A DNA stretch of 9,533 bases from Peptococcaceae bacterium (GCA_012523535.1 JAAYII010000106.1:1-9533); one strand, 5' to 3'. Shown: positions 1-7,846, counted from the first letter of the stretch. Notes: generated from the letters alone by a model not told the origin. Numbers and translations are program-made.

Positions 1-782
1 ATTTGACAGTAAGTGGGCAATTAAATGTCGAAAGCTTTTGTTTGGCTTTCAAAAATGTTTACACCTTCGGACCGACTTTCCGAGCGGAGAAGTCTAACAC
101 AGCCAGACATGCAGCCGAATTTTGGATGCTGGAGCCGGAAATGGCTTTCGCCGATTTACAAGATAATCAAAATTTGGCCGAAGAAATGATCAAATATCTG
201 ATCAATTATGCTTTGGAACAATGCCCCCAGGAAATGGCTTTCTTCCAGAAATATTTGGAAGAAGGTTTGCTAAAGCGCTTGGATAATGTTCTAACCTCCG
301 ACTTTGAACATTTGACATATACTGAAGCCATAAAGATTTTGCAAAAGGCTGATCAAAGTTTTGAGTATCCGGTGCAATGGGGATTGGATCTCCAGACGGA
401 ACATGAACGTTATTTGACAGAGAAGGTGTTTGGCAAACCTTTATTTATAATTGATTATCCCAAGGATATCAAAGCTTTTTATATGAAATTGAACAGCGAC
501 GGAAAAACTGTTGCCGCTATGGATCTGCTTGTGCCGGGGATAGGAGAGCTAATCGGGGGAAGTCAAAGAGAAGATAACTATGATGTGCTGGCTGCCAGGA
601 TAAAAGAACTCAATATGAAGGAAGAAAACTACTGGTGGTACTTGGATCTTAGGAAATACGGCGGAGTAAAGCATGCCGGATTTGGTTTGGGATTTGAGCG
701 CTTGCTTATGTATTTGAGCGGAATTGCCAATATTAGGGATGTCATTCCCTTCCCCAGAACCTTTAATTCGGCAGAGTTTTGA
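1..782 (+). CDS. asnS: Asparaginyl-tRNA synthetase, C-terminal part (5' end outside window)
   Basis: This is the class II aminoacyl-tRNA synthetase that charges tRNA-Asn with asparagine in the cytoplasm. The frame is open from the left edge. The first whole codon, at position 3, is an internal TTG (Leu) inside the conserved LTVSGQLNVE stretch, so it is not a start. About 259 residues are present, roughly the last 60% of a family usually near 430 residues; the OB-fold anticodon-binding domain is upstream. Visible are class II motif 2 (FRAE, with TARHAAEFWMLEPE just after), the AsnRS-type GGSQRE segment, and motif 3 (GFGLGFERLLM, about residues 226-236 of the visible part). The protein ends with the IPFPRT..SAEF tail typical of AsnRS, which argues against AspRS. 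The stop is followed by an intrinsic terminator at 857-883, so asnS ends its transcript here. Confidence 0.97.
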   Translation, partial: LTVSGQLNVESFCLAFKNVYTFGPTFRAEKSNTARHAAEFWMLEPEMAFADLQDNQNLAEEMIKYLINYALEQCPQEMAFFQKYLEEGLLKRLDNVLTSDFEHLTYTEAIKILQKADQSFEYPVQWGLDLQTEHERYLTEKVFGKPLFIIDYPKDIKAFYMKLNSDGKTVAAMDLLVPGIGELIGGSQREDNYDVLAARIKELNMKEENYWWYLDLRKYGGVKHAGFGLGFERLLMYLSGIANIRDVIPFPRTFNSAEF

Positions 783-856
783 TCCATTTTGGTTGTTTTA
801 TTTGGTTATTTGATACCAGTTTAGGTAATTTTATTATTGCAATTTTGAAAATATTT

Positions 857-883
857 AACCGGAATTCATTTTCCGGTTTTTTT
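857..883 (+). terminator. Intrinsic terminator after asnS
   Basis: An 8-bp perfect stem (AACCGGAA at 857-864 with TTCCGGTT at 871-878) surrounds a 6-nt loop and runs straight into seven Ts (877-883). It is the classical rho-independent form and lies 75 bp after the asnS stop. It separates asnS from the sporulation-related pair downstream. Confidence 0.88.
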
Positions 884-886
884 GTT

Positions 887-916
887 GGATAAAGGAAGCG
901 GCAAAAAGCCACAATA
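887..916 (+). promoter_or_regulatory. Candidate forespore sigma-G type promoter for sleB-ypeB
   Basis: GGATA (887-891) and CACAATA (910-916) are separated by 18 bp. They resemble the sigma-G -35 (GNATR) and -10 (CATNNTA) elements at the usual spacing. The -10 has C where the consensus has T at position 3. The site begins four bases after the asnS terminator, and the predicted start near 923 leaves a short leader before the ribosome binding site at 932-942. In Bacillus, sleB-ypeB is transcribed by sigma-G in the forespore, so the location is biologically sensible. Because the match is imperfect and the region is AT-rich, this is only a candidate. Confidence 0.35.
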
Positions 917-947
917 AAACAGACAAAAACTAAGGTGAGGTGAAACT

Positions 948-1658
948 ATGAAATTTGACCTAAAGGACAGGAATCGAAATAAACTTATAGTTATTCTTTT
1001 AAGCATAAGTTTATTTCTGGGGCTGGCTTTAACGACAACAGGCCAGGCTGCTTTAGGTGATCGCTCATTATCACCTGGTTCAAAAGGAGCTGAGGTCAAG
1101 GAATTGCAAAAAAAACTGATTCAAGTCGGATATCAAGTCGGCAAAGTTGACGGAGTATATGGAAAGTCAACAACCGCCGCTGTAAAAAGATTTCAAAAAA
1201 GCAGAGGGCTCAAAGCTGACGGGATTGCGGGAGAGAAAACAATTGCTGAACTTAAAAAATTAACCGGTGAAAGCACGACCTCGGCAGGGACAAAAGTTGG
1301 TTTTAAAAATACCGATGTTCAATTGCTTGCCCGCTGTATTCATGCTGAGGGGCGCGGCGAGCCTTATATCGGTCAAGTGGCAATTGGGGCCTGTATTATG
1401 AACAGATTAAAGAGTTCCGAGTTTCCAAACAGTATAGCTGCCATTATTTATCAACCCAAAGCTTTCAGCGCCGTTGACGACGGTCAAATAAACATGCCTC
1501 CGGATGATACGGCTGTTAAGGCCGCCAAGGAGGCCATGAGCGGTTCAGACCCCACCGGAGGTGCATTGTTTTATTTTAACCCGGCCAAGACCAAAAACAA
1601 GTTTATCTGGTCTCGCCCTCAAATTAAGAAAATCGGCAATCATATTTTCACACGCTAG
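948..1658 (+). CDS. sleB: Spore cortex-lytic enzyme SleB (secreted)
   Basis: SleB is a spore cortex lytic transglycosylase that breaks down muramic-delta-lactam-containing peptidoglycan during germination. The start ATG follows AAGGTGAGGTG (932-942) at good spacing. The 236-residue protein has a basic N-terminus and hydrophobic signal segment (about residues 13-30, likely cleaved after the TTTGQA region). Next comes one PG_binding_1 repeat (about 42-105, with the VDGVYGKST..AVKRFQ pattern) and a Thr/Ser-rich linker. The C-terminal hydrolase_2 (SleB/CwlJ) domain covers about 120-236. Glu134 in HAEGRGE is the expected catalytic acid, followed by the conserved VAIGACIMNRL helix. The N-terminal binding domain and signal peptide point to SleB and not to CwlJ, which lacks both. 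The gene is followed after five bases by ypeB, the usual partner. Length is normal for a compact SleB. Confidence 0.93.
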   Translation: MKFDLKDRNRNKLIVILLSISLFLGLALTTTGQAALGDRSLSPGSKGAEVKELQKKLIQVGYQVGKVDGVYGKSTTAAVKRFQKSRGLKADGIAGEKTIAELKKLTGESTTSAGTKVGFKNTDVQLLARCIHAEGRGEPYIGQVAIGACIMNRLKSSEFPNSIAAIIYQPKAFSAVDDGQINMPPDDTAVKAAKEAMSGSDPTGGALFYFNPAKTKNKFIWSRPQIKKIGNHIFTR

Positions 1659-1669
1659 GTGGAATGAAG

Positions 1670-3106
1670 ATGAAAGAGCATAGCAAGATTAAGATTTTAA
1701 CCTGGTTATCAATTACCCTATTCTTAGCTTTTGGCATATCATTGGGTTGGGGTATTTACGAATACAACTTGCTTAAGGAACAGAAAACTGCTTTGGACAA
1801 CCAGTATAAGCGCGCTCTAAACGATTTGGTTGCGGATATTAATGAGATGGAAACAAGTATGGCCAAAGCCAAGGTTGCCAATGATCCTTCCTTAAAAGTA
1901 CTTTATCTTGGGGAAATATGGAAAAGCAGTGATGCTGCAGTTAACAGGTTCAGTCAAATACCGGCGGACGAGATGGGTATTAGTTACGTCGATAAACTGG
2001 TTAATCAAATAGCTGAATTTAGCAAATCCATGACCCAAAAGGTAGCATCCGCGAGAAATATGAATGACAATGAAGTTCAAATCTTTGATGATATGCATCA
2101 AAGAGTAATTGAAGTCAATAGATCCTTGCAAAATCTTTTCAATCTGTATTATGCCGAAAACTTGGAATGGGTCGATGCTCCTCCCAATCTCTTACAAAGA
2201 TTGGGGATTGGCAAGTTGATTCAAACCGTTGCTCAAGGCGGTGAAAAAGACGGTGATTCTAAGCAAGGGGATCCGCAAGCAGCTCAACAGGCGTCGGAGC
2301 AGACACCAAGCTCTGTCCGTGGAGGATTGAAGCAATTAGATTCCAGTTTGCAAAAATTCCCGCCAATAAGCTATAAAGGCGACTTGGACAAACACTTTGT
2401 CGAAAAACCTTTAGGATTGCCCGAGGGAGAAATCGATGAAAACAAAGCAATTGACATTGCCCGAAATTTTTTGGCTAAACTGGGTTACAAAGATACTCAG
2501 CCTCAAGTAACAGGACTCTCGGATAGACCCCTGGGAGGCTTTAACCTTACTTATCAAGACGTCTACCTGGAGATCAGTAAAAAAGGCGGGGTAGTAACTT
2601 ACTATCGCAATCAACGGGATATCGATGAGCGTCGCCTGGATGTGCCCAGGGCAGTTGAGAAAGGTTATGCTGCCTTGGAGAAGCTGGGCTGGAAAAATAT
2701 GGTTGTGACTTCTACGGAAGATCTTGATTCCTATGTTTTGGTCGAAGCTGTGGCCCAGGACAACGGCATCAGGATATATACCGATAAAGTAAGGTTGACT
2801 ATTGCCATGGACAATGGAGAGTTAATCGGTTTTGATGCCAACGCCTATTATGCTTTTCATCATGATCGGCGGTTAAACAGTAAAATAACCATGACCGAAG
2901 CCAGAAACAAATTGGACAAAAATTTTCAGGTAATTGAAGAAAGATTGGCTGTTATCTCCAAAATTGGCAATGAAGAAGCATTTTGTTATGAATTCAGGGG
3001 AACGGCTTACGGGGAAGAGTATCTGATTTACATTGACGCCATAGAAGGTGCGGAAGTTAAAATTAGTCGCGTCGTTAATACACCAAGAGGCAAATTAATT
3101 CAATAG
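1670..3106 (+). CDS. ypeB: Germination protein YpeB (SleB partner, PepSY domains)
   Basis: YpeB is the membrane-anchored spore protein that SleB requires for stability and localisation in the dormant spore; the two proteins protect each other. Two in-frame ATGs lie close together. The one at 1664 directly abuts the AGGTGG Shine-Dalgarno (1657-1662), whereas the one at 1670 has a normal 7-nt spacer, so I place the start at 1670 (478 residues; Bacillus YpeB is about 450). A single N-terminal membrane anchor (about residues 10-28) is followed by a long helical region (about 30-180) and a Gly/Gln/Ser-rich linker (about 195-220). The C-terminal half (about 255-478) carries PepSY-type repeats, recognisable at IDENKAIDIARNFLAKLG, at VEKGYAALEKLGW and at MTEARNKLDKNF. 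The Shine-Dalgarno overlaps the sleB stop codon, so the two genes are almost certainly cotranscribed and translationally linked. Confidence 0.92.
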   Translation: MKEHSKIKILTWLSITLFLAFGISLGWGIYEYNLLKEQKTALDNQYKRALNDLVADINEMETSMAKAKVANDPSLKVLYLGEIWKSSDAAVNRFSQIPADEMGISYVDKLVNQIAEFSKSMTQKVASARNMNDNEVQIFDDMHQRVIEVNRSLQNLFNLYYAENLEWVDAPPNLLQRLGIGKLIQTVAQGGEKDGDSKQGDPQAAQQASEQTPSSVRGGLKQLDSSLQKFPPISYKGDLDKHFVEKPLGLPEGEIDENKAIDIARNFLAKLGYKDTQPQVTGLSDRPLGGFNLTYQDVYLEISKKGGVVTYYRNQRDIDERRLDVPRAVEKGYAALEKLGWKNMVVTSTEDLDSYVLVEAVAQDNGIRIYTDKVRLTIAMDNGELIGFDANAYYAFHHDRRLNSKITMTEARNKLDKNFQVIEERLAVISKIGNEEAFCYEFRGTAYGEEYLIYIDAIEGAEVKISRVVNTPRGKLIQ

Positions 3107-3155
3107 GCTTGAATTAATGTGTAAAGAAACGTAAAATAGGAAACGGTATAAAAAG

Positions 3156-3186
3156 TGAGCAGAGAAAAGGACATTTTCTCTGCTTA
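3156..3186 (+). terminator. Hairpin, probable terminator of sleB-ypeB
   Basis: A 13-bp stem (3156-3168 with 3174-3186, one G-T pair) around a 5-nt loop begins 49 bp after the ypeB stop. The loop-proximal half is AGAGAAAA paired with TTTTCTCT. The sequence after it (ACTTGTTTAATTTA) is T-rich but not an uninterrupted T run, so termination may be partial. On the minus strand the same hairpin would be followed by five Ts, so it could also work in the opposite direction, although no convergent gene is visible. Confidence 0.55.
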
Positions 3187-3224
3187 ACTTGTTTAATTTA
3201 GTCCAATTATAAACTTTAATTCAA

Positions 3225-3252
3225 TTGGGATAATTGAGATACCTGGTATTTT
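3225..3252 (+). promoter_or_regulatory. Weak sigma-A-like promoter candidate for argS
   Basis: TTGGGA (3225-3230) and TATTTT (3247-3252) are 16 bp apart, and each matches the sigma-A consensus at four of six positions. If the hairpin upstream does terminate, a promoter is needed in this gap, and this is the best pair I can find. In AT-rich sequence such matches are common, so support is weak. Confidence 0.2.
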
Positions 3253-3330
3253 AGTTAGAGATGTATTAAAATTTTATAAGTTGTTGTTAAACATTGAAAC
3301 CGTGCTTAAGACATAAAGGAGGATTTTATA

Positions 3331-5016
3331 ATGAGCCTTTATGAAAACATAAAGCAAAAAATCTATTTCAGGCTGGAGGAAGCATTAAAAAAAGCAAAGG
3401 AAACAGGCGAACTGGATTTTAAGGAGGTTCCCGAATATGTGCTTGAGGAACCTCGGGAGCGACAACACGGCGATCTGGCCACCAATTTGGCCATGGTTTT
3501 AGCAAAACAGGCAAAGAAAGCTCCCAGAGACATTGCCAAAGTCTTAATAGCACATTTGAACACTGATGACACTTGGATTGCCTCTTCTGAAATTGCAGGA
3601 CCGGGTTTTATTAACTTTCGCCTTAATCCCGGCTGGCTGCTGGAGGTTATACCTGAAGTCATGAAGCAGAAAGAAAGATATGGCGCTGTAAATATTGGGC
3701 AGGGAGAAAAAGTGCAGGTGGAGTTCGTCAGTGCCAATCCCACCGGCCTTTTACATATGGGTAATGCCAGAGGGGCCGCTTTAGGCGACAGTTTGGCATC
3801 TCTTCTTGCAATGGCAGGATATGAGGTATGCCGTGAATTTTATATCAATGATGCGGGTAATCAGATATATAACTTTGCTTTATCCCTGGAAGCCCGCTAC
3901 CTGCAGCAGCTGGGATACGATGTGCCTTTTCCGGAGGCAGGATATCATGGAGAAGATTTAATCGCAACTGTGAAAAGAATAATAGACAGAGACGGAGACA
4001 AATATGTTTCCATGGAAGAAGATGCCCGACGAGATTATCTTGTGCGCTTTGCCTTGGAAGAAAAGATAGCTGGAATTAAAGAAACTTTGGAGAAATTCGG
4101 TGTAGTTTACGATGTATGGTTTAGTGAACAATCTTTGCATGATTCCGGGTATGTGCAAGACACCATCAAGGAGTTGGAAAAGAAGGGCTATATTTATGAA
4201 AAAGAAGGCGCTTTATGGTTTAAATCCACTTTGTTTGGAGATGAGAAGGATGAAGTGGTAGTTCGTAAAAATGGGGTTCCAACCTATTTTGCTGCAGACA
4301 TTGCCTATCATCGCCATAAATTTTCCCGGGGTTTTCAGCGGGTTATAAATATTTGGGGAGCGGACCATCACGGTCATGTAGCCAGAATGAAAGGCGCTAT
4401 GCAGGCTTTGGGGATTAATCCCGACTCTTTGCAGGTCATTTTAATGCAAATGGTAAGGCTTATTCAGAACGGGGAAGTTGTTCGGATGTCCAAGCGGTCA
4501 GGCCAGTATATAACCCTTGAGGACCTAATAGATGAGGTGGGCAAAGACGCGGCCAGATTTTTCTTTATTCAGCGCGACCCCGATTCTACTGTAGAATTTG
4601 ATTTGGATTTGGCCAAATCGCAATCGGCCGATAACCCCGTTTATTATATCCAATATGCTCATGCCAGACTGTGCAGCATAATGAGACAAGCCAAAGAAAT
4701 GGGCTATGAACTGAACGTTGAACCCTCTTTAGAACAGCTTAGACTCTTGACTTCCCAGGAAGAGAGAGACTTATTGAAAAAAATGGCTGATTTTCCGGGG
4801 GAAATTGCCGTGGCCGCTAAAATGGCCGAACCTCACCGTATTGCCAGATATGCACTGGATTTTGCCTCGCTCTTTCACACCTTTTATAACAGTCATAGAG
4901 TTTTGGTAGACGATGAGCAACTGCGAACTGCGCGCTTAAGTCTGATTATCTCTGTAAAACAAGTTTTAGCAAATGCCATAAGGATTTTAGGTGTCTCAGC
5001 CCCTGAAAAAATGTAA
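3331..5016 (+). CDS. argS: Arginyl-tRNA synthetase
   Basis: ArgRS is a cytoplasmic class I synthetase that attaches arginine to tRNA-Arg and needs the tRNA for amino acid activation. The ATG has an excellent Shine-Dalgarno (AAAGGAGG, 3315-3322, 8-nt spacer). The 561 residues are full length. The N-terminal Add-1 tRNA-recognition domain (about 1-110) contains RQHGDLATNLAM. The HIGH motif appears as HMGN (142-145) within NPTGLLHMGNARGAALGD, a variant I recall from clostridial ArgRS. A KMSKS-like signature appears as RMSKRSG from residue 385. The C-terminal DALR anticodon-binding domain begins near NPVYYIQYAHAR and runs to the end. The stop is 51 bp before pyrG with no terminator between, so argS and pyrG may be cotranscribed. 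This gene order is common in Clostridia. Confidence 0.97.
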   Translation: MSLYENIKQKIYFRLEEALKKAKETGELDFKEVPEYVLEEPRERQHGDLATNLAMVLAKQAKKAPRDIAKVLIAHLNTDDTWIASSEIAGPGFINFRLNPGWLLEVIPEVMKQKERYGAVNIGQGEKVQVEFVSANPTGLLHMGNARGAALGDSLASLLAMAGYEVCREFYINDAGNQIYNFALSLEARYLQQLGYDVPFPEAGYHGEDLIATVKRIIDRDGDKYVSMEEDARRDYLVRFALEEKIAGIKETLEKFGVVYDVWFSEQSLHDSGYVQDTIKELEKKGYIYEKEGALWFKSTLFGDEKDEVVVRKNGVPTYFAADIAYHRHKFSRGFQRVINIWGADHHGHVARMKGAMQALGINPDSLQVILMQMVRLIQNGEVVRMSKRSGQYITLEDLIDEVGKDAARFFFIQRDPDSTVEFDLDLAKSQSADNPVYYIQYAHARLCSIMRQAKEMGYELNVEPSLEQLRLLTSQEERDLLKKMADFPGEIAVAAKMAEPHRIARYALDFASLFHTFYNSHRVLVDDEQLRTARLSLIISVKQVLANAIRILGVSAPEKM

Positions 5017-5067
5017 TGTTATTTAACTAATCCAATAATTAATTGATCAAGGAAAGGGTAGAAAAGG

Positions 5068-6672
5068 ATGGCTAAATTCGTTTTGGTTACCGGAGGAGTA
5101 GTAAGTTCTCTGGGAAAAGGTATAACAGCAGCTTCTTTAGGTTGTCTCCTTAAAAAGAGGGGATTGAAAATCGCTATTCAGAAATTAGATCCCTATATAA
5201 ATGTAGACCCCGGAACAATGAGCCCTTATCAGCACGGAGAAGTTTTTGTTACCGATGACGGGGCGGAAACCGATCTTGATTTGGGCCATTATGAAAGGTT
5301 TATTGATGTACCTCTTTCTAAATACAGCAATGTTACAGCGGGTAAAATTTATTGGTCTGTTATAAGCAAAGAGCGCAGAGGTGATTATCTTGGCGCAACG
5401 GTTCAGGTTATTCCCCATATAACCAATGAAATAAAAGACAGGATTTACCGTGTAGCTACAGAGAGCAATCCGGATATAGTTATAACTGAAATTGGCGGAA
5501 CCGTTGGCGATATGGAGTCTTTGCCTTTTCTGGAAGCTATACGCCAGGTAAGAGGAGATATCGGTAAAGAAAACGTCTGTTATGTCCATGTTACCCTGTT
5601 GCCTTATTTGTCGGCTTCAGGGGAAGTAAAGACCAAACCGAGCCAGCATTCAGTTAAAGAATTACGGGGAATTGGGATTCAGCCCAATATTTTAGTATGC
5701 CGGGCGGATGAAGAAATAAGCAATGAATTAAAAGAAAAGTTAGCTCTTCTTTGTGATATTCAAAAAGAGGCAATTATCACCGCCATTACTGCACAGACCA
5801 TTTACGAAGTACCGCTTCTTCTTCAGAAAGAAGGTATGGATGATATTGTCCTGAACTGTCTGGGTATTGATGCCCCTCCTGCGGATATGTCTGATTGGAA
5901 GAAAATGGTGGAAAAAATCAAGTCTCCTTCCCGCAGCACTGAAATTGCTATTGTGGGCAAATATGTCACCTTGCCCGATGCTTATTTGAGCGTTGCCGAG
6001 GCCTTGCGCCATGCCGGCATTGAACAGGGGGCTGAAGTTCAAATTCGTTGGGTAAATTCCGAAGAGCTGGAGAACCCCGCCATCGACCTAAACGATGTAT
6101 TTAAAGGCGTTAAAGGTATTCTTGTACCGGGAGGTTTCGGTAACAGGGGAATTGAAGGGAAAATAAAAGCCATTCAATATGCCAGAGAGAATAAGGTGCC
6201 TTATCTGGGAATTTGCTTGGGCATGCAGTGCGCTCTTATAGAATTCGCCCGCAATGTTTGTGGACTGCGCAATGCCAACAGTACGGAGTTCAATCCGGAG
6301 ACGGAACATCCTGTGATCGATCTTTTGCCCGAACAAAAAGGAATTGAAGATATGGGAGGGACCATGCGCCTGGGCTCATCGCCGGTAAAGCTTAACCCGG
6401 AGAGCAAGGTTTGTCAGGCCTACGGAGAAGAAATAGTCTATGAAAGACATCGTCATCGCTATGAGGTTAATAATGAGTATCGAGAGATAATTAGCAAAAA
6501 TGGATTGCTGATAGCCGGAACCTCCCCCGACGAAAGATTGGTGGAACTAATTGAGTATATTCATCACCCTTGGTTTGTAGCCTCTCAATTTCATCCGGAA
6601 TTTAAGTCCAGGCCCAATAAACCGCATCCTTTATTTCAACAGTTTATTATGGCTTCCTTGCAAAAGAATTAA
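5068..6672 (+). CDS. pyrG: CTP synthase (glutamine-hydrolysing)
   Basis: CTP synthase makes CTP from UTP, ATP and glutamine, the last step of pyrimidine nucleotide synthesis, in the cytoplasm. The start ATG follows AAGGAAAGGG (5049-5058). The 534 residues match the normal family length. The N-terminal synthetase domain (about 1-265) starts with the P-loop-like GGVVSSLGKGITAASLG. It also contains the conserved DPYINVDPGTMSPYQHGEVFV and GGTVGDMESLPFLEAIRQ regions. The C-terminal class I glutamine amidotransferase domain (about 290-534) has the nucleophile Cys383 in GICLGMQ and the His509/Glu511 pair in FHPE. In Bacillus pyrG is controlled by a reiterative-transcription attenuator in its leader. 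Here only 51 bp separate it from argS, and no hairpin with a T run is visible, so that mechanism does not seem to be present at this site. Confidence 0.98.
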   Translation: MAKFVLVTGGVVSSLGKGITAASLGCLLKKRGLKIAIQKLDPYINVDPGTMSPYQHGEVFVTDDGAETDLDLGHYERFIDVPLSKYSNVTAGKIYWSVISKERRGDYLGATVQVIPHITNEIKDRIYRVATESNPDIVITEIGGTVGDMESLPFLEAIRQVRGDIGKENVCYVHVTLLPYLSASGEVKTKPSQHSVKELRGIGIQPNILVCRADEEISNELKEKLALLCDIQKEAIITAITAQTIYEVPLLLQKEGMDDIVLNCLGIDAPPADMSDWKKMVEKIKSPSRSTEIAIVGKYVTLPDAYLSVAEALRHAGIEQGAEVQIRWVNSEELENPAIDLNDVFKGVKGILVPGGFGNRGIEGKIKAIQYARENKVPYLGICLGMQCALIEFARNVCGLRNANSTEFNPETEHPVIDLLPEQKGIEDMGGTMRLGSSPVKLNPESKVCQAYGEEIVYERHRHRYEVNNEYREIISKNGLLIAGTSPDERLVELIEYIHHPWFVASQFHPEFKSRPNKPHPLFQQFIMASLQKN

Positions 6673-6732
6673 AAAAATGCCTGAACATGATCGGACAGTA
6701 TTTATCCGCAAGAATATGGCAATAATGTCTTC

Positions 6733-6739
6733 TGGAGGA
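6733..6739 (+). promoter_or_regulatory. Ribosome binding site that decides the femX start
   Basis: TGGAGGA sits 9 nt before the ATG at 6749. The upstream in-frame ATG at 6677 is only four bases after the pyrG stop and is preceded by a run of As with no Shine-Dalgarno. The 24 extra residues it would add do not look like the start of a FemAB protein. The start at 6749 is therefore preferred. Confidence 0.7.
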
Positions 6740-6748
6740 ATTTTTGTA

Positions 6749-7822
6749 ATGCAGTATACTGTTAAATGGTTAAATGAGGAAGACAAGCCTAGCTATAATT
6801 CGTTTATTACCAGCCATCCCAAAGGCCATGCCATGCAACTTTGGGAATGGGGCGATATCAAAGAACGGACGGGTTGGAAGCCTTTAAGGCTTGCTTTGGA
6901 GGAAAATGGCCAAATTGTAGCCGCGGCCACAATCCTGGCCAGGAAGCTGCCTTTTTTCCGCTGTCCCATATTTTATTGCCCCAGGGGACCGGTTGTAGAC
7001 ATGGCTGATTATGAAAAGCTGTCTGTCCTTTGGCAGGCTATCAAGGAAAGGGCTAAGAAAGAAAAAGCAATTTTACTGAAAATAGACCCGGACATACCGA
7101 AAAGCAATCAAGAGTTAGCTAATTTTTTAATTAAGTCAGGCTTTAAGCTGGTTGATAAAGGGAAAAATTTCGAGGGGGTTCAGCCCAAGTTTGTCTTTAG
7201 ACTTGATATTACCCCTGATGAAGATACATTATTGGCTAACATGCATCAAAAAACCCGCTACAATATACGGTTGGCAAAAAGAAAAGGGGTTGTCATCAGA
7301 ATTGGAACCAGGGAAGATTTGCCCGCCTTTTATCGGGTGCTTGAAGAGACGGCGGTTCGAGATAAATTCCTGATTCGCTCTTATTCTTATTTTGAGGATT
7401 TATATGATACTTTGGTTCCCGCGGGTTATGGACAACTTTTTATTGCTGAATATCAAGGGGAAATTATCGCCGGTACGATTGCTTTTCTTACCGGGAAAAA
7501 GGTCTGGTACGTTTATGGGGCTTCCTCCAATTCATTTCGCAATGTCATGCCCAATTATCTTATCCAGTGGGAGATGATACGCTGGGCTAAAGCCCAAGGA
7601 TGCACCATTTATGATTTTCGCGGGGTTTCCGGGGATCTCAGCGAAGACAATCCCCTCTTTGGCTTATACAAATTTAAAAAAGGTTTTAACGGCGAGTTCA
7701 CGGAGTTTATCGGGGAATGGGACTTGGTTTACAGGCCGATTATGTATTTTATATGGAAAACTGTGGAAAGGTTGTATTCCGGTAAATTGAAAAAAAGTAT
7801 TGCCAGTTTGCGGCGTAAATAA
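6749..7822 (+). CDS. FemA/FemX-like peptidoglycan bridge aminoacyltransferase
   Basis: This is a FemABX-family protein: two GNAT-like domains that transfer an amino acid from aminoacyl-tRNA to the stem peptide of lipid II or related precursors at the cytoplasmic membrane surface. The 357-residue product shows the N-terminal family pattern HAMQLWEWGDIKERTGWKP followed by FYCPRGPVVD. The KTRYNIRLAKRKGV motif lies at about residues 166-179. The C-terminal half has the GNAT core (VWYVYGASSN, then DFRGVSGDL..DNPLFGLYKFKKGF). The length is close to the short Weissella FemX (about 335), and I see no long coiled-coil arm like that of staphylococcal FemA/B. The acceptor and the amino acid cannot be read from sequence. 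It lies 76 bp after pyrG and 36 bp before the alr-like gene, which suggests a shared cell-wall role. A generic GNAT misannotation is unlikely given the family-specific motifs. Confidence 0.85.
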   Translation: MQYTVKWLNEEDKPSYNSFITSHPKGHAMQLWEWGDIKERTGWKPLRLALEENGQIVAAATILARKLPFFRCPIFYCPRGPVVDMADYEKLSVLWQAIKERAKKEKAILLKIDPDIPKSNQELANFLIKSGFKLVDKGKNFEGVQPKFVFRLDITPDEDTLLANMHQKTRYNIRLAKRKGVVIRIGTREDLPAFYRVLEETAVRDKFLIRSYSYFEDLYDTLVPAGYGQLFIAEYQGEIIAGTIAFLTGKKVWYVYGASSNSFRNVMPNYLIQWEMIRWAKAQGCTIYDFRGVSGDLSEDNPLFGLYKFKKGFNGEFTEFIGEWDLVYRPIMYFIWKTVERLYSGKLKKSIASLRRK

Positions 7823-7846
7823 GAACGCCTCAATATACAGTTCTTA
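7820..7846 (+). repeat. Inverted repeat between femX-like gene and alr
   Basis: TAAGAAC (7820-7826, beginning with the femX-like stop codon) and GTTCTTA (7840-7846) form a perfect 7-bp inverted repeat around a 13-nt loop. It ends one base before the GGAAAGG ribosome binding site of alr (7848-7854). There is no T tract, so it is not a terminator. It could be a weak RNA hairpin or a protein-binding site, or it could be chance. Confidence 0.35.

Larger units (their letters stand above)
3107..3330. other. Intergenic region between ypeB and argS
   Basis: This 224-bp AT-rich gap contains the hairpin at 3156-3186 (entered separately) and a weak sigma-A-like candidate at 3225-3252. It also holds a short inverted repeat, CCAATT (3203-3208) with AATTGG (3223-3228), and the strong argS Shine-Dalgarno AAAGGAGG at 3315-3322. 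I see no open reading frame with a ribosome binding site. I also see no T-box leader: the conserved TGGNACCGCG antiterminator sequence is absent. No other riboswitch fold is recognisable. Confidence 0.6.

Noticed and set aside
810..837. Sigma-A-like pair TTGATA-16 bp-TATTAT upstream of the asnS terminator
   Set aside because: Good match to consensus, but transcripts from it would meet the terminator at 857-883 within about 15-40 bases. The stem is better explained as the end of asnS. Probably an AT-rich coincidence.
2396..2406. Spo0A-box-like TTTGTCGAAAA
   Set aside because: It matches the 0A box well but lies deep inside ypeB with no promoter or start nearby, so it is most likely coding-sequence coincidence.
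3187..3330. T-box riboswitch before argS
   Set aside because: No TGGNACCGCG-type antiterminator bulge and no specifier-loop structure are recognisable, and the stretch is short for a T-box.
5017..5067. Possible pyrG attenuator leader
   Set aside because: The 51-bp gap has no GGG-initiated leader, no hairpin and no T run. Only an 8-bp palindrome, TTGATCAA (5043-5050), is present.
5185..6407. Several minus-strand reading frames opposite pyrG
   Set aside because: They overlap a complete, highly conserved CTP synthase, lack ribosome binding sites and encode no recognisable protein. They are shadows of the real gene.
6677..6748. N-terminal extension of the FemX-like protein from the ATG at 6677
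   Set aside because: There is no Shine-Dalgarno before this ATG, it lies four bases after the pyrG stop, and the extra 24 residues do not resemble the family. The ATG at 6749 has a good TGGAGGA site.
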